Shown here piece by piece: positions 52,155 to 60,040 of a stretch of DNA of 64,000 bases. Numbering within the stretch: position 1 is the stretch's first letter; every line of letters begins with the position of its first letter. Both the position numbers and the translations under genes were made by a program. A model generated the notes under the pieces. It was given only the letters and a program-made list of their open reading frames with translations, made no database searches and was not told the origin of the DNA. Source of the DNA: Lentzea sp033794685 (GTDB lineage Bacteria > Actinomycetota > Actinomycetes > Mycobacteriales > Pseudonocardiaceae); NCBI GenBank assembly GCA_033794685.1, contig JARAYZ010000001.1; one strand, 5' to 3'.

Positions 52155-52479
52155 CCGAGCTGGTCACGTCACCACCGCTACCCGGCGCACCTAGGTAGGT
52201 ACGCCTCGGCTTCGCCCTTGCCGTTGGCGGCGGGGTGGCTTGCCTTCGGCATTGCCCTGGTGTGTGTGGAGGGACGGCTCGGCTTCGCCATTGCGGTGTC
52301 GGTGTCGTGGTTGGCGTCGTGAGCTGTGTTCACCTTCGCCCCCGCCTGCCCCGGATTCGTCCTCTGACCTTCGCTCCGCCTCTGTCGTCCGGCGCCGCTG
52401 TTCCGCTTCGCTCCGCGCGCTCGCCCTACGACTTGGGCCTTCGTTCCCGTCCCGTTCCCCTGAACTCCGCTGGCCGTCT

Positions 52480-52560
52480 CCGCCCCGCCTCCGTTCTCAC
52501 TCGCCTCCGCTCCGCCCCGCCTCCGTTCTCACTCGCCTCCGCTCCGCCCCGTCTCCGTTC
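52480..52560. repeat. 32-bp tandem repeat in a pyrimidine-rich tract
   Basis: A 32-bp unit starting CCGCCCCGCCTCCG occurs at 52480-52511 and identically at 52512-52543, with a third, diverging copy from 52544. The surrounding ~370 bp is almost purely C and T on the plus strand. Confidence 0.75.
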
Positions 52561-52739
52561 CCATCCCGCCCCGTCTCTACTCCCGTCCCCGCCGCCACTC
52601 CGCCTCGTCTCCGCTCCCGTCCCGTCTCCCCACTTCCATCCCGCCCCTGCCTCCATCCCGAGCCCACTCCGCCTCCCATCCCGAGCCTCTCGGGCTGCAC
52701 GTCCTGCCCGGTTTGGCTCTGCCTGGCCCGAGACAACAA

Positions 52740-52771
52740 ACGGCCCCTGGTTCCGGGGAACCAGGGGCCGT
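52740..52771 (-). terminator. terminator of the rpmH-rnpA-yidD-yidC-jag operon
   Basis: ACGGCCCCTGGTTCC (52740-52754) and GGAACCAGGGGCCGT (52757-52771) form a perfect 15-bp stem with a two-base gap. On the operon strand TTTGTTGT follows. It lies 17 bp after the jag stop. Confidence 0.85.
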
Positions 52772-52787
52772 GAGAAAGCTGGAGCTG

Positions 52788-53381
52788 TCAGGGCTTGGGG
52801 AAGATGATGACCCGGCGCTGCGGCTCTTCGCCTTCGCTCTCGCTGTGCACGCCCGCGACCGAGGCGACGGCGTCGTGGACGACCTTGCGCTCGAACGGGG
52901 TCATGGGGTGCAGGCGGGCGCGCTCGCCTGAGGCGGCCACCTTTTCTGCGGTGGTGCGGCCCATCTCCGCCAGTTCTGCTCGGCGGCCTGCTCGCCACTG
53001 GGCGATGTCGAGCATGAGGCGGGAGCGGACTCCTGTTTCCTGCTGGACTGCCAGGCGGGTGAGTTCCTGGAGTGACTCGAGGACGTTGCCTCGGGGGCCC
53101 ACCAGCTTCGCGAGGTCTTCGCCGCCGTCGATGCTGACGATGGCTCGGCCGCTTTCGACGTCCAGGTCGATGTCGCCGTCGTAGTCGAGCAGGTCCAGCA
53201 GGCGCTCGAGGTAGTCGCCCGCGATGTCGCCTTCCTGGACGAGAAGGTCTTCGGTCTTGCTCTGCGACTGCGGCTCGGCCGTGGCTTCGCTCTCGGCCGA
53301 GGCTTCGGTCTGGGCTTCGGTCTGGGCCTCGGCCTCCGACGACGCCTCCACGTCGTCGGTCGCCTGCAAGGTCTCCGACAC
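52788..53381 (-). CDS. jag: Jag/KhpB RNA-binding protein
   Basis: 197 residues. A long acidic Glu/Ala/Thr-rich N terminus (about 50 residues) is followed by a KH-like domain (IDGGEDLAKLVGPRGNVLES) and a C-terminal R3H domain (ERARLHPMTPFERKVVHDAV). It corresponds to Rv3920c. The GTG at 53381 has GAGGAG upstream. Last gene of the rpmH-rnpA-yidD-yidC-jag operon; homologues bind RNA and influence cell-wall growth. Confidence 0.92.
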   Translation of the reverse strand: MSETLQATDDVEASSEAEAQTEAQTEASAESEATAEPQSQSKTEDLLVQEGDIAGDYLERLLDLLDYDGDIDLDVESGRAIVSIDGGEDLAKLVGPRGNVLESLQELTRLAVQQETGVRSRLMLDIAQWRAGRRAELAEMGRTTAEKVAASGERARLHPMTPFERKVVHDAVASVAGVHSESEGEEPQRRVIIFPKP

Positions 53382-53411
53382 GATGTCTCCTCTCCGGGGC
53401 AACGCCCGAAA

Positions 53412-54446
53412 TCAGCGGCGCTTCTTGCTGCCCGGCTTCTTGCTGGTGGATCGGCCTGGGGTCAGGCCGGGGATCTCGGTGTTGGAGTTGCCGTTGGTGG
53501 CAGCTTCCGTGGAAGGCGCCTTCGGCGCGCCGCTCGGGCCCGCGGTCGGCATGCGCTTGGCGCCGTTGGCCGGCTTGGCTCCCGGTGCGGGCTTCTTCGG
53601 GTTGACCGGCTTCGCGCCCGGCTTCGGAGCGAGGGCCTGACGGGTCTCGACGACCGTGGCCTTCTTCTCCTCTTCCTCGGCGTCGATGCGCTTGTAGACG
53701 AAGTGCTGCTGGCCGAGGGTCCACGCGTTGTTGGACAGCCAGTACAGCAGGATCGCGACGGGGAAGAAGAAGCCACCGGCGAGGACACCCAGGGGGAAGA
53801 TCCAGAGCGTCAGCTTGTTCATGATGGCCGTCTGCGGGTTGTCCAGCGCCGCGGCGTTCTGGCGGGCAACCGAGTGGCGGGCCGTGAAGTGGGTCGCGAT
53901 GGACGCGATGATCATCAGCGGCACCGACAGCAGGATGACGTTGAGGCGCTCCGTGCCGTACGTCGCGAGCTGGTCGGACGGCATCGTGATGAACGTCGAG
54001 AGGTTCGTGCCGAACAGCTTGGCGTTGACGAACGAGTCGACGCCCTGCTTGTCGAAGAAGTAGACCTCGCCCCAGCCGGGCTTGAACGAACGCAGCACGT
54101 GGAACAGACCGATGAACACCGGGATCTGCACCAGCATCGGCAGGCAGCCGCCGAGCGGGTTGACCCCGTGCTCGGACTGCAGCTTCTGCATCTCCTGCGC
54201 CTGGCGCTGGCGGTCGTTCGGGTACTTCTTCTTCAGCTTCTGCATCTCCGGCGCGAACTCCTGCATCTTTCGCATGGAGCGCACCTGGCCGACGAACGGC
54301 TTGAAGAGGATGGCGCGGAGCGTGAAGACCAGGAAGATGACGGCCAGCGCCCAGGCGAAGCCGCTCGACTCACCGAAGACCTTGCCGAACACCCAGTGCC
54401 AACACCACAAGATGAAGGACACCGGGTAGTAGATGAAGTTGAGCAC
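53412..54446 (-). CDS. yidC: membrane protein insertase YidC
   Basis: 344 residues of the Oxa1/YidC family, which inserts proteins into the membrane alone or with SecYEG. It has five hydrophobic helices. The conserved hydrophilic-groove Arg region is FVFTLRAILFKPFVGQVRSM-like (VFTLRAILFKPFV). QIPVFIGLFHVLRSF and PVAILLYWLSNNAWTLGQQ are core motifs. A Lys/Pro/Ala-rich C-terminal tail of ~80 residues probably contacts the ribosome. The GTG start at 54446 follows GAGGAG. It lies five bp after yidD. Confidence 0.95.
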   Translation of the reverse strand: MLNFIYYPVSFILWCWHWVFGKVFGESSGFAWALAVIFLVFTLRAILFKPFVGQVRSMRKMQEFAPEMQKLKKKYPNDRQRQAQEMQKLQSEHGVNPLGGCLPMLVQIPVFIGLFHVLRSFKPGWGEVYFFDKQGVDSFVNAKLFGTNLSTFITMPSDQLATYGTERLNVILLSVPLMIIASIATHFTARHSVARQNAAALDNPQTAIMNKLTLWIFPLGVLAGGFFFPVAILLYWLSNNAWTLGQQHFVYKRIDAEEEEKKATVVETRQALAPKPGAKPVNPKKPAPGAKPANGAKRMPTAGPSGAPKAPSTEAATNGNSNTEIPGLTPGRSTSKKPGSKKRR

Positions 54447-54451
54447 GGGAG

Positions 54452-54709
54452 CTACTCCTCGGTGGATACGTCGGGGACCTGCCGCCTCGGCGGAACGGGG
54501 TCCAGGCCTCCAGGGTGCCAGGGTCCGCAGCGCAGCAACCGGCGGATGGTCAGCCAGGTTCCTCGAAGTGCGCCGTGGACTGTCAGGGCTTCCACCGCGT
54601 ACGCACTGCAACTCGGGTAGAAGCGGCAGGTCGGCGGCAGCAGCGGCGAGATGAACTTCCGGTAGAAGTGCACCGGCAGCAGCGCGACCTTCGCGGGCAA
54701 CGTGGTCAT
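54452..54709 (-). CDS. yidD: membrane protein insertion efficiency factor YidD
   Basis: 85 residues. The family signature YRKFISPLLPPTCRFYPSCS with the three conserved cysteines and the WLTIRRLLRCGPWHPGGLDP segment are present. It overlaps rnpA by four bases and precedes yidC, the conserved order in which it assists YidC. Confidence 0.95.
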   Translation of the reverse strand: MTTLPAKVALLPVHFYRKFISPLLPPTCRFYPSCSAYAVEALTVHGALRGTWLTIRRLLRCGPWHPGGLDPVPPRRQVPDVSTEE

Positions 54710-55047
54710 CGCAGCACCTTGCGCAGGGCAGAAGAGAAATCGGCGGCGAGCTCGGAACTCGACGCCTCGGCTGCTGGAGCCAACGCCCTGACCACGACGA
54801 GAGTTCCCGGTGGCAGATCTGCCACCACGGAACGCACCACGTGACGCAGGCGTCGATAGACACGGTGGCGGACCACCGAGTTGCCCACTGCCTTGCTCAC
54901 GACGAAGCCCACCTTGGACGAATCCAAGGTGGGCACGTCAGGCTTCAAGACGTGGACGACCAACCGGGGTCGTCCGGCGCGGCGGCCTCGGCGGACCACC
55001 AGGCCGAAGTCCTGGCTGCGGGTGAGCCGGGCGGCCGGTGGTAGCAC
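54706..55047 (-). CDS. rnpA: ribonuclease P protein component
   Basis: 113-residue basic protein subunit of RNase P, which matures tRNA 5' ends. The RNR-type motif region is SKAVGNSVVRHRVYRRLRHV, preceded by RLTRSQDFGLVVRRGRRAGR and KVGFVVS. Located between rpmH and yidD in the conserved order. Confidence 0.95.
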   Translation of the reverse strand: MLPPAARLTRSQDFGLVVRRGRRAGRPRLVVHVLKPDVPTLDSSKVGFVVSKAVGNSVVRHRVYRRLRHVVRSVVADLPPGTLVVVRALAPAAEASSSELAADFSSALRKVLR

Positions 55048-55073
55048 GACGACGCTGCGCTTACCAGCCGCTG

Positions 55074-55217
55074 TCAGGCGGACAGCGTGTCACGGCCCTT
55101 GCTGCGGCGCGCAGCCAGAATGGCGCGGCCGGCGCGGGTCCGCATGCGCAGCCGGAAGCCGTGCGTCTTCGCGCGGCGGCGGTTGTTGGGCTGGAAGGTG
55201 CGCTTACCCTTGCTCAC
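55074..55217 (-). CDS. rpmH: 50S ribosomal protein L34
   Basis: 47 residues, M-S-K-G-K-R-T-F-Q-P-N-N then RRRAKTHGFRLRMRTRAGRA, ending RRSKGRDTLSA. This is a complete and typical L34. It begins with GTG at 55217 and ends 26 bp before rnpA. It is the first gene of the operon and is divergent from dnaA. Confidence 0.96.
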   Translation of the reverse strand: MSKGKRTFQPNNRRRAKTHGFRLRMRTRAGRAILAARRSKGRDTLSA

Positions 55218-55564
55218 GGTCGGTCTCCCGGTGCTTCACTGCTGACAAAGCCTTGTGGTTGTCCCCGACGGCAGTGGACGTAGGCGCGCAAAAGGCGCCC
55301 GTCGCAAGCGGGAGACTCGTACGAGGGTACGCATGCCCGGGTGCGGCAACCAAATCGGGGTGGGCCACGCCACGTCTTGTGAGGCGTGCCGGGCCTTGTT
55401 ACCGTTCGTCCTTCGCGCGTGCCGGGGTCGGCGTGGGAGCCGCCACCGACCGGCAACACAACACACCTTTTAGTGCACAGTTGTGGATAACTCTGTGGAT
55501 ACCTCTATTCTCCGTGTCCACACGTGGAGTCTTGGGCTCCGGCGGAGGGGAGGGGAGCGCGGAG
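55218..55564. other. rpmH-dnaA divergent intergenic region
   Basis: This 347-bp region carries promoters for both directions. On the dnaA side it holds two DnaA boxes and a G-rich ribosome-binding segment (GGAGGGGAGGGGAG) before the GTG. I see no gene in it. Confidence 0.7.
55481..55502. promoter_or_regulatory. two DnaA boxes in the dnaA promoter
   Basis: TTGTGGATAA (55481-55490) is the complement of the consensus box TTATCCACA plus one base. TGTGGATAC (55494-55502) is a near match. They lie about 65 bp upstream of the dnaA start, and so fit autoregulation by DnaA. Confidence 0.8.
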
Positions 55565-57148
55565 GTGTCGAACCAGCAGGTCGATCTTGGTCTCGTGTGG
55601 GCCGAGGTGGTGCAGGAACTGGCGACCAGCCACCTGTCCCCTCAGCAGCGCGCGTGGATGAGGGTCACCCGTCCGATCGGTTTGCTGGATGGAACGGCAC
55701 TGCTCGCTGCTCCCAGTGACTTCGCGAAGGAAGCGATCGAACGCGCACTGCGCGACCCGATCACCGCCGCTCTCTCCCGCAGGCTGGGCCGTTCGGTCTC
55801 CCTCGCGGTGAAGGTCGACTCTCCGGAACCGCCGAGTCCCGTCGTGAGCCCGCCGACCACGCCGATCCCGGTCCACGCGATCCAGCCGGTCGCCCCGGTC
55901 CAGATCCCGGCGATTCCCGGCGTTCCGGCCGGCGACACGCCCGGCCCCGTGATCACGGACGACCCGGAGGAAGAAGTCGACGAAGCCGGTGACGCGCTCG
56001 CCGCCGTCTCCGAGATCTGGCCGACCTTCAACACGGCCAACACCGCGGGCGGGGGGACGCCGAACGCGAACCTGCCGTACACGCGGCCCGCGAACCCGTC
56101 GCCGTCGCAGACCCGGCTGAACGAGAAGTACAACTTCGACACGTTCGTCATCGGCGCCTCGAACCGGTTCGCGCACGCCGCGGCCGTCGCGGTGGCCGAG
56201 GCTCCCGCCAGGGCGTACAACCCGCTCTTCATCTGGGGTGAGAGCGGCCTCGGCAAGACGCACCTGCTGCACGCCGTCGGGCACTACGCCCAGCGCCTGT
56301 TCCCCGGCATGCGCGTGCGGTACGTGTCGACCGAGGAGTTCACCAACGACTTCATCAACTCGCTGCGCGACGACCGCAAGGTCGCCTTCCAGCGCCGCTA
56401 CCGGGACATCGACGTTCTCCTCGTCGACGACATCCAGTTCCTGGAGGGCAAGGAAGGTACGCAGGAGGAGTTCTTCCACACGTTCAACACGCTCCACAAC
56501 ACGAACAAGCAGATCGTGGTGTCGAGCGACCGGCCGCCGAAGCGGCTGGAGACGCTGGAAGACCGTCTGCGCACGCGGTTCGAGTGGGGCCTGATCACGG
56601 ACATCCAGCCCCCCGAGCTGGAGACCCGCATCGCGATCCTCCGCAAGAAGGCGGCCCAGGACCGGCTCGCGGCCCCGGCCGACGTGCTGGAGTTCATCGC
56701 CTCCCGCATAGAACGCAACATCCGCGAGCTCGAAGGCGCGCTCATCCGCGTCACGGCGTTCGCGTCGCTCAACCGCCAGCCGGTCGACATCCAGCTCGCC
56801 GAGATCGTGCTGCGCGACCTCATCCCGGACTCGCACGCGCCGGAGATCACCGCACCGATGATCATGGCGGTCACCGCGGAGTTCTTCGGGGTCTCGATCG
56901 ACGACCTGTGCGGCCCCGGCAAGACGAAGGCGCTCGCCCAGGCCCGGCAGATCTCCATGTACCTGTGCCGCGAACTGACGGACCTGTCGCTGCCGAAGAT
57001 CGGCCAGACGTTCGGCGGCCGCGACCACACGACGGTCATGCACGCGGACAAGAAGATCCGCAAGGAGATGGCCGAACGCCGGCGCATCTACGACCAGGTG
57101 CAGGAGCTGACGTCGCGCATCAAGCAGCGCGCCCGCCACCTTCCCTGA
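55565..57148 (+). CDS. dnaA: chromosomal replication initiator DnaA
   Basis: 527 residues. Domain I (VWAEVVQELATSHLSPQQRA) is followed by a Pro/Val-rich linker domain II (residues ~95-200), the AAA+ domain III with Walker A WGESGLGKTHLLHAVG and Walker B VLLVDDIQFLEGKEGTQEE, and the DNA-binding domain IV with the signature GGRDHTTVMHADKKI. The GTG at 55565 has GGGGAG upstream. It opens the replication gene group, and a terminator follows the stop. Confidence 0.97.
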   Translation: MSNQQVDLGLVWAEVVQELATSHLSPQQRAWMRVTRPIGLLDGTALLAAPSDFAKEAIERALRDPITAALSRRLGRSVSLAVKVDSPEPPSPVVSPPTTPIPVHAIQPVAPVQIPAIPGVPAGDTPGPVITDDPEEEVDEAGDALAAVSEIWPTFNTANTAGGGTPNANLPYTRPANPSPSQTRLNEKYNFDTFVIGASNRFAHAAAVAVAEAPARAYNPLFIWGESGLGKTHLLHAVGHYAQRLFPGMRVRYVSTEEFTNDFINSLRDDRKVAFQRRYRDIDVLLVDDIQFLEGKEGTQEEFFHTFNTLHNTNKQIVVSSDRPPKRLETLEDRLRTRFEWGLITDIQPPELETRIAILRKKAAQDRLAAPADVLEFIASRIERNIRELEGALIRVTAFASLNRQPVDIQLAEIVLRDLIPDSHAPEITAPMIMAVTAEFFGVSIDDLCGPGKTKALAQARQISMYLCRELTDLSLPKIGQTFGGRDHTTVMHADKKIRKEMAERRRIYDQVQELTSRIKQRARHLP

Positions 57149-57166
57149 TCCACCCGGGTAGCAACG

Positions 57167-57198
57167 AAGGGGTCCTCCATCGCGGAGGGCCCCTTTTT
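57167..57198 (+). terminator. dnaA terminator
   Basis: AAGGGG-T-CCTCC (57167-57178) and GGAGG-G-CCCCTT (57184-57195) form a stem with one mismatch, followed by TTTCG. It lies 18 bp after the dnaA stop. Confidence 0.8.
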
Positions 57199-57204
57199 CG
57201 TTCG

Positions 57205-57659
57205 CACCTGGGGACGGCGGGCGGGGGCGGGCGGACCTCCGGACGCGACCGAGCGAGCCGGCGGCGAGCACCCGGGGACGGATCCGCGGTCCGGTACCGA
57301 ACACCCGGGGACGCGACCACGACCCGGCGGCCAACACCCGGGGACGACTTGGGCCAAGCGATGGGACTGCATCAGTCCGTGCGGCTCCAACCACCACCAC
57401 GCGCCGCACACGTACCCGGGTAAACGAGGCTCGATCCGGCGCGCGGCGAGGCTTTCTGTTCGCGCCCGACACTCGAAGGGGTGGGGACAACTGGAAAAGT
57501 CTGTGGCCCAGGCCACGATCTGGCCACGGAAGCCTGTTGAACACCCGGGTACAACTGGCCCGCACCCGGGGACGCACCCGGGGACAACTGTGGACGATCT
57601 GTGGACCGAGACCTGTGCACAACTGGCTGTCCCCGGGTGCGCCGATCTGTCCCCGGGTG
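57205..57659. repeat. CACCCGGGGAC iterons in oriC
   Basis: The 12-bp element CACCCGGGGAC(G/A), or a close variant, occurs at 57205 (one change), 57269, 57302, 57335, 57542 (GGGTAC variant), 57563 and 57575 in plus orientation and at 57628 and 57648 in minus orientation (TGTCCCCGGGTG). Copies 2 to 4 are exactly 33 bp apart. A related GTGGGGACAACTGG is at 57481. Written on the minus strand, the core TGTCCCC resembles the DnaA box TTGTCCACA. Confidence 0.75.
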
Positions 57660-57954
57660 CCATCCCCCGGTAGTCCACATGCTGGGTGTCACCTTGACCT
57701 GCAGGTTTAACGGCTGTCCCCACAATCCACAACCCTTACTGTTACTGCTGTTTGATCTCTTCTGGAAGAACTCAAAAGCAAAACAGCGGTGGATGGTTCC
57801 CGGGGATCGGTGCCCGAACCCCGAAGTGACGGGAAGGGCCAGGACGCTCTAACGTGGTTGCTCCGCACCTCGGGACAAGCCGAGGGTCGAGGCTCCCGAA
57901 CCCCACTGGCTCGTTGTCGTGGTGGCTTGTCGACTGTCGAGGAAAGGACGCCTC

Positions 57955-59079
57955 ATGAAGATCCGCGTCGAACGCGACGGCCTGGCCGACGCTGTCGCCT
58001 GGGTCGCTCGCAGCCTTCCGTCCCGTCCACCGGTTCCGGTGCTGGGCGGCGTGCTGCTCGACGCGGAGTCGGAGGACTCGCTGACGGTCTCCGGGTTCGA
58101 CTACGAGGTCTCCGCTCAGGTCGGTGTCCCCGCGACGATCGCCGACGGTGGCCGAGCTCTGGTCTCCGGGCGTCTTCTCGCCGACATCACCAAGGCGCTG
58201 CCGAACCACCCCGTCGAGATCGCGGTCGACGGCGCTCGCATGATGATCAGCTGTGGCAGCGCCAGGTTCAGCCTCCCGACGATGCCGGTCGAGGACTACC
58301 CGGCGCTCCCGTCGATGCCCCAGCTGATCGGTGAGCTCCCCGGCGAGGTCTTCGGCGAAGCGGTCAGCCAGGTCGCCGTCGCGGCCGGCAAGGACGACAC
58401 GCTCCCGATGCTGACCGGCGTCCGCGTCGAGATCGGCGACGGCAAGCTCGTCCTCGTCGCCACCGACCGGTTCCGCCTCGCGATGCGCGAGTTCCCGTGG
58501 GAGCCCGACGCGTCCCTCGGCGAGGTCGCCGTCCTCGTCCCGGCCCGCACCCTCGGCGACGCGGCCAAGACGCTCGGCTCGTCCGGCGGCAAGGTCGAGA
58601 TGTCGCTCGCGGCCAACGACGGACTGCTCGGTCTGTCCGGCTCCGGCAAGCGGACCACCACCCGGCTGCTCGACGCGGACTTCCCGAAGTACCGCCAGTT
58701 GCTGCCCTCCGAGCACAGCGCCGCGGCGATCATCGACATCGACGCGCTGCAGCAGGCGATCAAGCGCGTGTCGCTCGTCGCCGAGCGCGGCACCCAGGTG
58801 CGCCTCGAGTTCGTCGACGGTGGCCTGCGTCTCTCGGCCGGTGGCGACGACGAGGGTTCGGCCGAGGAAGAGCTCCCGGTCGAGTACACCGGCGACGCGG
58901 TCACCATCGCGTTCAACCCGGGCTACCTGCTCGACGGCCTCGGAGCCGTCCGCACGCAGAAAGTCCACTTGTCCTTCACCACACCGAGCCGACCGGCATT
59001 GCTGAAGCCGGTGGACGAGGATGGGAACGTGGCGCCGGGCTACCTGTACCTGCTCATGCCCGTTCGCCTTCCCGGCTGA
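57955..59079 (+). CDS. dnaN: DNA polymerase III sliding clamp (beta)
   Basis: 374 residues. It has three topologically similar domains (about 1-120, 130-250, 255-374), with the family segments SRPPVPVLGGVLLDAE, ATDRFRLAMREF and the C-terminal YLYLLMPVRLPG, where the MPVRL end forms part of the partner-binding pocket. The ATG at 57955 follows GAGGAAAGGA; an earlier in-frame start at 57919 lacks such a site. Confidence 0.96.
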   Translation: MKIRVERDGLADAVAWVARSLPSRPPVPVLGGVLLDAESEDSLTVSGFDYEVSAQVGVPATIADGGRALVSGRLLADITKALPNHPVEIAVDGARMMISCGSARFSLPTMPVEDYPALPSMPQLIGELPGEVFGEAVSQVAVAAGKDDTLPMLTGVRVEIGDGKLVLVATDRFRLAMREFPWEPDASLGEVAVLVPARTLGDAAKTLGSSGGKVEMSLAANDGLLGLSGSGKRTTTRLLDADFPKYRQLLPSEHSAAAIIDIDALQQAIKRVSLVAERGTQVRLEFVDGGLRLSAGGDDEGSAEEELPVEYTGDAVTIAFNPGYLLDGLGAVRTQKVHLSFTTPSRPALLKPVDEDGNVAPGYLYLLMPVRLPG

Positions 59080-59122
59080 GAAAACCCTTACCGGGTACCA
59101 GAAGAACGTAGGGGAGAACACC

Positions 59123-60037
59123 GTGCAGCTCGGACTCGTCGGCCTCGGCAAGATGGGTTTCAACATGCGCGAGCGGCTGCGCCGGGCCGGTCACGAGGTG
59201 ATCGGCTACGACCGCAACCCCGAGGTCACCGACTCGGAGTCGTTGGCGGACATGGTGTCCAAGCTCGAAGCTCCGCGCGTGGTGTGGGTCATGGTGCCCG
59301 CGGGCGACATCACCCGTGACACGGTGAAGGAGCTGTCCGAGCTGCTGGCGTCCGGCGACCTCGTCGTCGACGGTGGCAACTCCAAGTTCACCGACGACCG
59401 GGTCCACGCGGACCTGTTGGCGGAGAAGGGGATCGGCTACGTCGACGCCGGCGTGTCCGGTGGCGTGTGGGGTCTCGACAACGGCTACGCGCTGATGGTC
59501 GGTGGCGACGCCGCCCACGTCGAACAGGCGATGCCGATCTTCGACGCGCTGCGTCCGGAGGGTCCGCGCGAGGAAGGTTTCGCGCACGCGGGCAAGGTCG
59601 GCGCCGGCCACTACTCGAAGATGGTCCACAACGGCATCGAGTACGGCCTGATGCAGGCGTACGCCGAGGGCTTCGAACTCCTCGACAAGACCGACGTCGT
59701 GGACAACGTGCCCGCGGTCATCTCCGCCTGGCAGCGCGGGACCGTCGTCCGGTCGTGGCTGCTCGACCTGCTGGTCCGCGCGCTGGAGTCCGACCCGGAG
59801 CTCGACGACCTGCGCGGGTACGTCGAGGACTCGGGCGAGGGCCGGTGGACCGTCGAGGAGGGCATCAACAACGCGGTGCCGCTCCCGGTGATCTCCGCCG
59901 CGCTCTTCGCGCGGTTCCAGTCGCGGCAGGAGGACTCGCCCGCGATGCGTGCCGTCGCCGCGCTGCGCAACCAGTTCGGTGGCCACTCGGTGCACCTCGC
60001 CGGACCGTCGTCCGGCGGCGGCAGCACCCAGGGCTAG
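59123..60037 (+). CDS. gnd: 6-phosphogluconate dehydrogenase (decarboxylating)
   Basis: 304 residues, the short GntZ/YqeC-type enzyme common in actinobacteria; it oxidises 6-phosphogluconate to ribulose 5-phosphate. Cofactor motif GLVGLGKMGFNMRERLRRAG, VDGGNSKFTDD, and the substrate-binding segments VDAGVSGGVWGLDNGYALMV and KVGAGHYSKMVHNGIEYGLM. The GTG at 59123 has GGGGAG upstream. Its insertion between dnaN and recF is a known feature of Streptomyces and related genera and is absent in mycobacteria. Confidence 0.94.
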   Translation: MQLGLVGLGKMGFNMRERLRRAGHEVIGYDRNPEVTDSESLADMVSKLEAPRVVWVMVPAGDITRDTVKELSELLASGDLVVDGGNSKFTDDRVHADLLAEKGIGYVDAGVSGGVWGLDNGYALMVGGDAAHVEQAMPIFDALRPEGPREEGFAHAGKVGAGHYSKMVHNGIEYGLMQAYAEGFELLDKTDVVDNVPAVISAWQRGTVVRSWLLDLLVRALESDPELDDLRGYVEDSGEGRWTVEEGINNAVPLPVISAALFARFQSRQEDSPAMRAVAALRNQFGGHSVHLAGPSSGGGSTQG

Positions 60038-60040
60038 CGA

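Larger units (their letters stand above)
51868..52787. other. 920-bp non-coding accessory region between the phosphatase gene and jag
   Basis: No convincing gene is present; reading frames here are Arg/Pro- or Gly-rich by composition only. From left to right it holds a parS site (51870), a 121-bp nested inverted repeat (52034-52154), two copies of CTCGGCTTCGCC near 52204 and 52279, a pyrimidine-rich tract from about 52330 to 52700 with a 32-bp tandem repeat, and the jag operon terminator (52740-52771). It interrupts the otherwise compact rsmG-jag neighbourhood. Confidence 0.6.
57149..57954. other. oriC region between dnaA and dnaN
   Basis: This 806-bp gene-free region is the expected origin. 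It contains DnaA-box-like sites TGTGGACGA (57589), TGTGGACCG (57600) and AATCCACAA (57724), an AT-rich stretch (57733-57786) with TTACTGTTACTG next to it that could unwind, and about ten copies of a CACCCGGGGAC element between 57205 and 57659. Canonical TTGTCCACA boxes are scarce compared with Streptomyces oriC; the iterons dominate instead. Confidence 0.8.

Noticed and set aside
52497..52739. 80-codon Gly/Arg-rich frame on the minus strand
   Set aside because: Same cause: it is the complement of the pyrimidine repeat, with no family resemblance.
52235..52807. 190-codon Pro/Ser/Arg-rich frame in the pyrimidine tract
   Set aside because: Its sequence simply reflects the C/T repeat; there is no ribosome-binding site and it runs through the jag terminator.
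54098..54111. CACGTGGAACA half-site inside yidC as a further parS
   Set aside because: Only one arm matches; the left arm (GCAG) has several mismatches, so chance is likely.
57149..57954. CRISPR array in the oriC repeats
   Set aside because: Repeats are only 12 bp, spacing is irregular (12 to over 200 bp) and both orientations occur; no cas genes are nearby.
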